NCBI GenBank assembly: GCA_018714645.1
Contig: DVND01000048.1
Location: forward strand, 1 to 11,245
Direction of reading: 5' to 3'
Source of the DNA: Candidatus Avimonoglobus intestinipullorum
GTDB taxonomy: Bacteria > Bacillota > Clostridia > UBA1381
Length of the DNA stretch: 11,245 nt
Below are positions 1 through 6,882 of the stretch, in pieces (position 1 is the stretch's first letter; each line of letters begins with the position of its first letter). Below the pieces are notes generated by a model, which saw nothing but the letters and a program-made list of their open reading frames with translations, had not been told where the DNA came from and ran no database searches. A program made the translations under genes and the position numbers.

Positions 1-648
1 AATTTTAGTGACAGTTCCCTCCTGCCACTGTATGTCAAACTGCTGCGCCAGCAGGCTGTCCTCTGACTCAAAAATGGTTGCAATCCCATCGGTGATATCC
101 ATTGCGCAAACCGGAGCAACCAGCGTTTTATACACAAGCTCCGCCGCTTCGCTGACCTTCAGCTGCGCCCTGTCCTGTACAGTACAGCTGATTTTCAGTG
201 CTTCTGCAGTAGCTAAATAGCCTTGGGGGTATCCGCCTCTGTATTCCGCATATTTTTCATAGCCCAACGCGCAAACCAACATTTTCACCGCTTCTTCATA
301 GGAAATGCCCTCTCCCGGGCGGAAATACCGGTCCTCCGGAACCGCTATAATCCCTCTTTCGGCCAGTGCATTCACAGAGTATTGAGAAAATGCGTTATTT
401 TCAAGATCAACGAAATACCGCGTGCCGCTTTCGCCCGTCTCATTGATACCAAGCATCCTTGCAACATATACCGCAAAGACCTCTCTGGTGACGTCATCCT
501 CCGGCGCATCCGTTTCCGTATGAATGATCCCAATTGTTTCAAGGAAATCAAGCATCGTATCAGAAGTTTTAAGCTCTCCGGCCGATACCGCCGCCGCAGT
601 ACTCAAAGCCACAATCGCGCAAATAACAAATATGAATAGCTTTTTCAT
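1..648 (-). CDS. SLH-domain cell-surface protein, 3' end outside window
   Basis: The first 216 residues of a secreted protein are visible; the frame is still open at base 1, so the C-terminal part is missing. It opens with a signal peptide (MKK, hydrophobic core to about residue 20, likely cleavage after VSA at 23). Three degenerate SLH repeats follow: about 27-68 (VTRE at 53-56), about 78-130 (YFVDLE, then GISYEEA at 114-120) and about 138-182 (GGYPQGY at 138-144, LKVSEA at 163-168). The ALGY...GGYPxGY layout is, from memory, typical of clostridial proteins with N-terminal SLH repeats. SLH triplets bind pyruvylated secondary wall polysaccharide, so this protein should sit on the cell wall and display whatever follows. 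The ATG at 648 is chosen because an AGGTGG site lies 6 bases before it and a signal peptide follows directly. It starts 33 bases after the upstream SLH gene stops, probably in the same operon. The role of the missing C-terminal part cannot be judged. Confidence 0.93.
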   Translation of the reverse strand, partial: MKKLFIFVICAIVALSTAAAVSAGELKTSDTMLDFLETIGIIHTETDAPEDDVTREVFAVYVARMLGINETGESGTRYFVDLENNAFSQYSVNALAERGIIAVPEDRYFRPGEGISYEEAVKMLVCALGYEKYAEYRGGYPQGYLATAEALKISCTVQDRAQLKVSEAAELVYKTLVAPVCAMDITDGIATIFESEDSLLAQQFDIQWQEGTVTKI

Positions 649-653
649 TTCAT

Positions 654-660
654 CCCACCT
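654..660 (-). promoter_or_regulatory. Ribosome binding site of the 3'-truncated SLH gene
   Basis: AGGTGGG on the minus strand; its AGGTGG core ends 6 bases before the ATG at 648 and differs from AGGAGG at one position. It decides the start, since the next ATG upstream (653) is out of frame. Confidence 0.8.
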
Positions 661-672
661 ACATTGTTTATT

Positions 673-684
673 TAAACCGGTTTA
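673..684. promoter_or_regulatory. Perfect 12-base palindrome in the gap between the two SLH genes, possible operator
   Basis: TAAACCGGTTTA reads the same on both strands and overlaps the stop codon of the large SLH gene. A CG-centred AAACCGGTTT is the kind of sequence LacI-family sugar regulators bind. There is no loop and no T-run after it on the minus strand, so it does not look like a terminator. A chance palindrome is possible. Confidence 0.3.
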
Positions 685-3600
685 CAGCTTTAACAACTCG
701 TCGACCATTTTAGCGGCCTGCGCTCTTGTAGCGAAGCCCGCCCCGCCAAATTCCGCCTCTGACATACCGGAAATCACCTCGGCGTTGTACAGCGTATTCA
801 CAGCCTCCAATGCATAGGCCGGAATGGCGGCCTCATCTGTAAAGCGCTTGTCAAGCGCAGTACCGAACACAATCCCGCGGTACAGCGCAGCCCGATATAG
901 AATGGTTGCCATGTCCTGCCTTGTGATATTTTCTTTCGCGCCAAAATAGGAGGCACTATAACCCGATATAATGCCGGCGCCGTATGCTTTCGCAATATAG
1001 GGGGATGCCCAGCTGTCCTGCGCTACGTCGGCAAAGCTTATATCCGCCGCCGGCGCATCGGGCAGGAACGCGCTCACAATGATCTTTGTAAATTCTTCGC
1101 GCGTGATGTTGTCATTGGGGCAGAACTTGTTTTCGCCCTTGCCGGATATGATTTTCTTTTCCGCCAAAGAAATAATTGCATCCTTCGCCCATTCTACGTT
1201 GTCTATATCGTCAAAAATGCTCTCCGGTATCGGGGTAATTTCTTCCTCTGTCAAATCAGGCCCAGACGGGATCAGCACCTGGTTCCCTCCTGACGAAGTC
1301 CCATTACCACCGTTACCGCCGATTCCGCCGTTGCCGCCGCTGGGAACGCGCACAGCATCGTTATAGGCGCTGTTAAACGCTGCCGCCAGCTCCGAATAAG
1401 ACCGGAACGTCCTATACGCCAGCTTTGTGTACACACTGTCCGCCGCATTGGCCGCCTGCGCCGCATCGATCCCGATCTCTGCGCACAGCTCCTTTATAAC
1501 CGTTTTTACATTCTCCGTCCCATTGGGATGCTCCACTGCATTCAGCACAAATTGTTCTGTCAGCGCTTCATAAAAATCATCAACGGTTTCAATTGCTTTT
1601 CCGCTCATTTCTTTTGTGAGTTCCTGCTGCAGCGCCGCATCAACAAAATCCATTTGATACAGCCGTTTGATTTTACTGTTGTCCAGTGCAAGCGCCTGCG
1701 CATAATCGAACAGATTGTCAATTTTTCCGTTGACTGTCAACAAAATCACAGTGCACTGGTCAAAAAGGCTGATTGTGCTTTTTGCATCGGCAAGCGCGCC
1801 TGTGTCTGCAATATATGCATATACCAGTTCTGCAAGCATTTCTGTATCCATTTGTTCCAGCTCGTCTGCCCTGATTCCAAGAGCATCCGGATTATTTGTG
1901 ATGATATCCTGAATTGCCGCCACCGCCGTATTTTCATCCCCGGCGGCAGCCGCGTTGATTTTTTCCGTCAAATCCGCAGCGTCATTCAAGTTTGAAAAAG
2001 ACAATGTGTCCTCTTCAGCCCCCTGTGCGCTTGCAAACAGCACCTTGTACTGGCCCGAAACGGCGTCGCCTTCTACCTCGGCGTCATCCTTTAGTTTAAA
2101 TCGAATGGTAAAGTTCCCGTCTGTATCGGTGACAGCCTGTCCGCGGTAAGCCAACACGGTATCAAGCGGATTTGCAGAAGCGATCTCTGCGCGGGTTTTT
2201 CCCGGCAGCAGGATATCAACAAAAACCTGTTCCCCGCTCTTTCCCGATGCAATCCGGCCGTTATAGACCACAGTCCAATCCCCATCTTCCGGCTCCACCA
2301 TATTGGAAAGTTGAATGGCCTGGCACAACGGCTTATATTCCGCATCCGTCAGCATCGCTGAAATTGCAGTATTTTCCCCCGTACGGGCGGTCAGGCTGAT
2401 GCCTACAGTCTCCGCCCCGCCTGCGGCGACGTCCACCGCGGCCTCCGCCGTTTGCGCCAGCAGGCCGTCCGTCATCTCCGTCAGGACAGGGCGGACAGTG
2501 ATGGCATCATCTGTAGAATTGACTATTTCCGCCTTTAAAATGACTTCTGTGCCCTCCTGAATATCCGTTATATTCATAATGTTTCCGCCGGCTGCATTTT
2601 CCAGCCTAAAAGCTTCAATCACCACCGATTGTTCGCCGCTGGTCTTAAAGTCCGCCGTATAATCGCCCAGCGGAATCCCGTTGGCGGCATGGATGCCCGA
2701 TACGGAAATCGTATAGGCCGTATCCGCTTTTAAAAAGCTGTCCAATTGAAACTGCACAAAATTTTCACCCTGTTCAGTTATAGTCACAGGAACTGTATCC
2801 ACACCGTCCGAAATAACAATATCCTCCGGCTGTACGCTTGACAAATCTATTGTACAGCTAAATTCCAGCAAACCGCCGGATATGGTGGAAGCCACATCCT
2901 GTGCCCCCGGGCCCCACTGTTCTCCGTCCCTTGCAATAAGGCGCATTTTTGATACCGTTTCGGTTGATTTCGTATGCGCCACTGTAAAATTGTCAAAGTC
3001 TATTGCGCGTCCGTCCTGGAGTGCCGGATTCGCCTTCACCCGGACCGCGGACAATATGGGGTTTTCAATTTCTTCTTCCCATACAGCTGTCCCTGCCTGC
3101 ACCCCATCGATATAATAATGAATTGTCTTTGCCTGTTTGTCAATTTTTGCACAGAGCTTATATACCCTGCCGGCTTCCTGGGAAAGCTCATAAACAATGT
3201 GGTTTTCCGGATAAGCGTCCGCACAGTCTTCTTCCGAATCGAAGCTGTTCCCGGAAACCATCACAAACCTGCCGTAGCTATCAAAAAAACATTGGCCCAC
3301 CGTTTTTGAATTGACCAAAAACAGTATATCCGCGCTTCTTTTTGTCTCCGTAAGGGCGACGTCCATTTCCACGACCACCCTGTCATAGGCTGCATCATCC
3401 GCCCATTTCCCGCTGGATTCAAAACGCAGATAGGTTGCGCCGTCTGCGTTTGTAAACCGCACAACCTGATTCCCGTCAACCGCTTCGCAGGAAACGCCGT
3501 TTACCGTGCTCGCCGCAATCACGGTATTCCACACCGCGTCGTTCCTCTCCGCGGCGCCAAGGGGCAGATTCTCAAAATCTGCGAAAAATACATACGGCTC

Positions 3601-4626
3601 CACTATATCCCAGCTGCCCTCGTTTGTACCATAGGTTGAAGAAAAGTAAACCACATGGTTGCAGAGTTCTTTTCCGCCGGCGCTCACAAAATTTTCAGGG
3701 ATGTCCAGGATATACTCGTTACCGCGCACAAGCCCGGTTTCCGGAATGATATACAGCGTTCTGCTCTCATTTATAATCTCCGCGATGGCGGCCTCCTCGC
3801 CCGTCACCGTATTTATGAGCGAAAGCTGCTCCAAATCATTCTTATTGGATAACTGCTCCGAAAATTCAACCTTTACAAACCCCTCCGCATCTGCGGCTGT
3901 GGCGTAAAAATCAGCTTCGCCCTGTGATATTCTTAAATTGTCAATGTAAAGCCCCTCGCTGCCATCATAATCCAGCGTTTCTGAATCTGCGATGCCATAT
4001 CCTGCCGTTGTGGATGTTATATACAATGCATCCAGGTCTCCCGTCTCTGATCTGCTTGTCTCGCAGCTGCCGATGTTCGTACCGTCGTAATAGTAATCAA
4101 TCGTCGTATAAATCCCCGCAGGATTTATGACCATACTCAGATTATGCCATCTGTTTGCATCATAAGGTACAAGGGTCTGCTGCTGGGAATAGGTGTTGGT
4201 TGCCGTTATGCCGGTCGGTTCTGCACCGTTCAGCGAACACAGCAGCCTACCGGCATGATCCCAGTACACGGAGCTGTACACCTTGGTGCCGTCGTGCAGC
4301 GCCATTCTGAAAATGTGGTCGGTCTGCTTGGCCATAAAATCAAAGCTCACCGTCGTTTTTACACCTTTTTCCAATTCAGAAAACTTTTTCGATGCGGAAA
4401 CCGTGTTTTCAATCGGAAAAATTTCCATGGCATCCTTATGATAAATGCTCCCCGTATCGGAACGTTTCGCACAGCTTGTCGAAAATTCCAATGCGGAGTC
4501 GAAGCTGTAAAACACTTTTACATCCTCTGTGTCATGCTCGGCAGCAGCCAGCACATGCATCCCGGCGAAAGCCGTGCTGAAAAGGCTCGCCGCAATAAAT
4601 GCACATAATATTCTATGAAAACGCAT
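682..4626 (-). CDS. Large multidomain wall-anchored protein: two LamG-like domains, Ig-like modules, C-terminal SLH triplet
   Basis: This 1314-residue protein has no recognisable catalytic site and looks like a surface glycan-binding or scaffold protein. Layout by residue: signal peptide 1-28; LamG/concanavalin-like sandwich about 32-236, ending YIDNLRIS; Ig-like (SbsA/Big_5-type) about 237-332; second LamG-like about 344-552, with HYYIDGVQAG and IDFDNF; second Ig-like about 558-664; module Y about 666-776; module X about 780-878; helix-rich region about 880-1092; Gly/Asn-rich linker about 1096-1115; SLH repeats about 1138-1190, 1196-1250 and 1260-1314. The SLH signature reads ITREE, ITRQD and TRAQ, the third lacking the usual acidic residue. 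SLH repeats at the very C-terminus should fix it to wall polysaccharide and project the lectin-like domains outward. The ATG at 4626 has GGAGG 8 bases upstream. It starts 14 bases after the hydrolase gene stops and shares modules X and Y with that protein. Ligand unknown; the domain folds are judged by pattern, not by search. Confidence 0.95.
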   Translation of the reverse strand: MRFHRILCAFIAASLFSTAFAGMHVLAAAEHDTEDVKVFYSFDSALEFSTSCAKRSDTGSIYHKDAMEIFPIENTVSASKKFSELEKGVKTTVSFDFMAKQTDHIFRMALHDGTKVYSSVYWDHAGRLLCSLNGAEPTGITATNTYSQQQTLVPYDANRWHNLSMVINPAGIYTTIDYYYDGTNIGSCETSRSETGDLDALYITSTTAGYGIADSETLDYDGSEGLYIDNLRISQGEADFYATAADAEGFVKVEFSEQLSNKNDLEQLSLINTVTGEEAAIAEIINESRTLYIIPETGLVRGNEYILDIPENFVSAGGKELCNHVVYFSSTYGTNEGSWDIVEPYVFFADFENLPLGAAERNDAVWNTVIAASTVNGVSCEAVDGNQVVRFTNADGATYLRFESSGKWADDAAYDRVVVEMDVALTETKRSADILFLVNSKTVGQCFFDSYGRFVMVSGNSFDSEEDCADAYPENHIVYELSQEAGRVYKLCAKIDKQAKTIHYYIDGVQAGTAVWEEEIENPILSAVRVKANPALQDGRAIDFDNFTVAHTKSTETVSKMRLIARDGEQWGPGAQDVASTISGGLLEFSCTIDLSSVQPEDIVISDGVDTVPVTITEQGENFVQFQLDSFLKADTAYTISVSGIHAANGIPLGDYTADFKTSGEQSVVIEAFRLENAAGGNIMNITDIQEGTEVILKAEIVNSTDDAITVRPVLTEMTDGLLAQTAEAAVDVAAGGAETVGISLTARTGENTAISAMLTDAEYKPLCQAIQLSNMVEPEDGDWTVVYNGRIASGKSGEQVFVDILLPGKTRAEIASANPLDTVLAYRGQAVTDTDGNFTIRFKLKDDAEVEGDAVSGQYKVLFASAQGAEEDTLSFSNLNDAADLTEKINAAAAGDENTAVAAIQDIITNNPDALGIRADELEQMDTEMLAELVYAYIADTGALADAKSTISLFDQCTVILLTVNGKIDNLFDYAQALALDNSKIKRLYQMDFVDAALQQELTKEMSGKAIETVDDFYEALTEQFVLNAVEHPNGTENVKTVIKELCAEIGIDAAQAANAADSVYTKLAYRTFRSYSELAAAFNSAYNDAVRVPSGGNGGIGGNGGNGTSSGGNQVLIPSGPDLTEEEITPIPESIFDDIDNVEWAKDAIISLAEKKIISGKGENKFCPNDNITREEFTKIIVSAFLPDAPAADISFADVAQDSWASPYIAKAYGAGIISGYSASYFGAKENITRQDMATILYRAALYRGIVFGTALDKRFTDEAAIPAYALEAVNTLYNAEVISGMSEAEFGGAGFATRAQAAKMVDELLKL

Positions 4627-4632
4627 TCTATT

Positions 4633-4640
4633 CCCCTCCC
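4633..4640 (-). promoter_or_regulatory. Ribosome binding site of the large SLH/LamG gene
   Basis: GGGAGGGG on the minus strand, with GGAGG 8 bases before the ATG at 4626. It directly abuts the TAA of the hydrolase gene (4641-4643), so it is the only place for ribosome entry in the 14-base gap and suggests coupled translation. Confidence 0.85.
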
Positions 4641-6866
4641 TTATTGTTTCACCAACGCATCAATCCTGCTATCCGGAACAGGGCGCATGGAGGATTCCCT
4701 CCAATAATATACCGCCACGCGGTCTGCGCCTTCTGTGCTGAGCAAAAGGGTATGCCGTCCGGCTGTCGCCTCTGCCCGTTGGCAGTCTATCAGCCGCCCG
4801 TCCCGATAGCTTGCGGCATAAAGCACTGTATCAGCTGTTGGAATACGCACCTCTGCCTCCACTTGGATCACCGGCGTATCGTCCAGGCTTTGGACTGCAA
4901 AGCCCGCGTCATCTATGTATTTCACCTCAATTGCGGCTTTTGCTTCTATGTAAATTGGTGCGTCGGTGAGTTGCAGGCTGTATTTGCCGTCTGCACTGGA
5001 GCGCGGCCGCGCGTTCCCGAACAGGTCGTATTCTGTAACGTTCGTGATGCCGCCTGTATCCAGCATATAGGCTTGCCCACCGGCGTTCACTGTCCACAGC
5101 ATCCAGCAGACGGTGCCATCGCGCTTTGTAAATTTGACTTTATAAATCCCGTTATCGGCCGGTTCTTCTTCCACCGCACTGTAGTTGCCCGTGCGCTTGT
5201 TGAAATTTGCAATGGCAACGTATGCCGGCTTTGCATGATAGGGCAAAAGCGCATCAGACTTGCCGCGGATAATGCCGTAGCCGTGCTCCGCTTCGGAAAC
5301 ATTTGGGCTTTCCTGCTTTTCAAACGCATTATAAATGTAAATTTGTTCCGCATCATCCGATAAAAGGGCAAGATTCCGCACCTCTTTCTTCGCCTGATCC
5401 AGCTCATCTGTGGCGGGCCTGCCTGAACTGTATCCTGTTTCAGATACAAAAACCCTGATATCTACATACCCATATTCTGCAAACAGCGCCTTGAGCTGCT
5501 GTATATATTGCCCGGATTCAATTGTTTCCGGCTGGTTGTATGGGTGAAAGGAAACTGCGTCCATCAATACCTGGCCTTTGCCTGCTTCCAGCACCGCTTT
5601 GACCCATGCCAGCGCTTCCTCATCAAATCCTGCAAAGGCCATACCGATTACCACAGCATCCGGATTCGCCTCGTGGATTCTGCCATAGACCGCCTTGAGC
5701 ATATCCGCATAGCACGCTGCCGGCAGATTCCGCGGGTTAAACGTTTGAATGTTGTATTCGTTCCATATCTCATAGCAGTCCGCGTAATCCTTTGTCTGCG
5801 CCGCCAGATGATACGCATAATCTCCAAACGCCTGCAGCCCCTCCGGGGTGTTGGGCGGGTAATCGATCAGCAGGCCGTTTTCGTCCCGCTGATAGCTGCC
5901 ATCTGCGTTTTTGGGATAATACAGGCTGTTGCCCCCATATACCTGCACAATTCCATCGAGTCTTTTTTCGCCCAGCAAATCAAAATAGGTCTGGGTTCTT
6001 GCATTGAATTGATAGGCGCCTTTTTCTGTTTCAAAGGTATCCCAGTATACGCTTTGCCGCTGCAGCTTTATGCCCGCTTTTTGCAGCATATCCAGTTCCG
6101 TATTGATATCGCTGTCCTTCTGCATGCTGAAAAAATGCTGCGTCACACCGATCTGCCCATTTTCTTCGCCTTTTTCGGTCCCGCGCGAAACGCTGAACTG
6201 TACCGTGCAGACAGCGCTGCCCCCACCAATTCTTGAAATGGTGCATTCTGCATGAAACACGCCGTATTGCATCGCATCGTTTTCCAAATCCAGCGTCACC
6301 TGCGCAATGTTCTCAGAATTGACAGGTACTGCGCGGAAACTTTTCGTTACGCTGTCTGTACGGAAGCCGGATGCATCGGTGAGCTTCACTGAAATATTGT
6401 ATGTCCCGTCCTTTGAAGTTTTGATGTTCAGTGGGATTTTCGTACAGTCATAATACATGTGTCCCACCGCGTCAAGGCTCGCCTCTGCAGTAAGCGCATT
6501 CGGCTCTATGACCAGCGTTTGCAGTGCCGCTCCATCCGCCTCCCGCACGAGCGCCACATGGGGCTCGGTGTCCGTGTCAAGCGTTGCGTGCAAGCTGTAG
6601 GCGCCGCCTTCGACCGTCTTTATTTGGTCGTGGTATGCCACCGTATCCTCCATGTTTTCAGGCGTCACCGTTGACAAATCCTCGCCCGGCTTTAATATCT
6701 GTACAACTACATTTACCCCTGCTTTTCCGCTTGCCGCCGCGCCGCTGATTTCAACGGTATTCTGTGCCGTCCAGCTATATTCCGCTTCCGCGCCCGCAGC
6801 TGCGGCGCCCAGCGCAAACACCATGATGCATACTGCCGCAGCCGCGGCCAATTTTTTGCGTATCAT
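4641..6866 (-). CDS. Secreted clan GH-A glycoside hydrolase (GH39/GH5-like) with flanking accessory modules
   Basis: A 741-residue exported enzyme expected to cleave glycosidic bonds with retention of configuration. Layout: signal peptide 1-26; module X about 29-121; Ig-like strands about 125-230; (beta/alpha)8 barrel about 238-540; beta-sandwich about 545-643 (VTEYDLFGN, then APIYIEA); C-terminal module Y about 644-741 (AVYYWRESSMRPV). Visible clan GH-A hallmarks are IWNEYN with Glu370 as the likely acid/base at the end of strand 4, SFHPY before strand 7, and VSETGY with Glu476 as the likely nucleophile at strand 7, 106 residues later. The family cannot be fixed by eye; GH39 or an unclassified GH-A group is most likely, so substrate is open (xyloside, glucan and others). 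The barrel is clearly paralogous to that of the gene ending at 8678. No SLH, dockerin or LPXTG is present, so it is probably freely secreted or held by a partner. The ATG at 6866 follows AGGGAG by 6 bases. Confidence 0.95.
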   Translation of the reverse strand: MIRKKLAAAAAVCIMVFALGAAAAGAEAEYSWTAQNTVEISGAAASGKAGVNVVVQILKPGEDLSTVTPENMEDTVAYHDQIKTVEGGAYSLHATLDTDTEPHVALVREADGAALQTLVIEPNALTAEASLDAVGHMYYDCTKIPLNIKTSKDGTYNISVKLTDASGFRTDSVTKSFRAVPVNSENIAQVTLDLENDAMQYGVFHAECTISRIGGGSAVCTVQFSVSRGTEKGEENGQIGVTQHFFSMQKDSDINTELDMLQKAGIKLQRQSVYWDTFETEKGAYQFNARTQTYFDLLGEKRLDGIVQVYGGNSLYYPKNADGSYQRDENGLLIDYPPNTPEGLQAFGDYAYHLAAQTKDYADCYEIWNEYNIQTFNPRNLPAACYADMLKAVYGRIHEANPDAVVIGMAFAGFDEEALAWVKAVLEAGKGQVLMDAVSFHPYNQPETIESGQYIQQLKALFAEYGYVDIRVFVSETGYSSGRPATDELDQAKKEVRNLALLSDDAEQIYIYNAFEKQESPNVSEAEHGYGIIRGKSDALLPYHAKPAYVAIANFNKRTGNYSAVEEEPADNGIYKVKFTKRDGTVCWMLWTVNAGGQAYMLDTGGITNVTEYDLFGNARPRSSADGKYSLQLTDAPIYIEAKAAIEVKYIDDAGFAVQSLDDTPVIQVEAEVRIPTADTVLYAASYRDGRLIDCQRAEATAGRHTLLLSTEGADRVAVYYWRESSMRPVPDSRIDALVKQ

Positions 6867-6872
6867 TCTGTT

Positions 6873-6878
6873 CTCCCT
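6873..6878 (-). promoter_or_regulatory. Ribosome binding site of the module X hydrolase gene
   Basis: AGGGAG on the minus strand, 6 bases before the ATG at 6866, inside the 16-base gap. It overlaps the last of three in-frame stop codons that end the preceding gene, so termination and re-initiation sites nearly coincide. Confidence 0.8.
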
Positions 6879-6882
6879 ATCA

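Noticed and set aside
223..639. Plus-strand open frame of 138 codons opposite the left-hand SLH gene
   Set aside because: Composition is Arg/Ile/Phe-rich without domain pattern, and the opposite strand encodes a clear signal peptide plus SLH repeats. It is an antisense shadow.
645..653. Tiny ATG-AAA-TGA frame overlapping the start of the left-hand SLH gene; a similar ATG-AGG-AAA-TGA lies at 8649-8660 before the LamG gene
   Set aside because: Two- and three-codon frames arise easily from purine-rich ribosome-site sequence followed by ATGAAA. Spacing to the ribosome site differs, so no leader-peptide control is claimed.
1282..1341. Possible CRISPR-like or tandem DNA repeat in the CCG-rich stretch
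   Set aside because: There are no regularly spaced identical units; it is a degenerate Gly/Asn codon run inside the reading frame.
682..4626. Search for dockerin, cohesin or LPXTG sorting motif in the surface proteins
   Set aside because: No duplicated calcium-loop helix pattern and no LPXTG plus hydrophobic tail were seen in any of the visible proteins; anchoring is by SLH only.
4599..5363. Plus-strand open frame of 254 codons with many Cys and His
   Set aside because: It lies wholly opposite the GH-A hydrolase and the start of the SLH gene. The Cys/His content mirrors the codons on the other strand, and I see no ribosome site or motif.
5508..6236. Plus-strand open frame of 242 codons
   Set aside because: It is antisense to the catalytic barrel, including opposite the WNE motif region, and has no recognisable domain.
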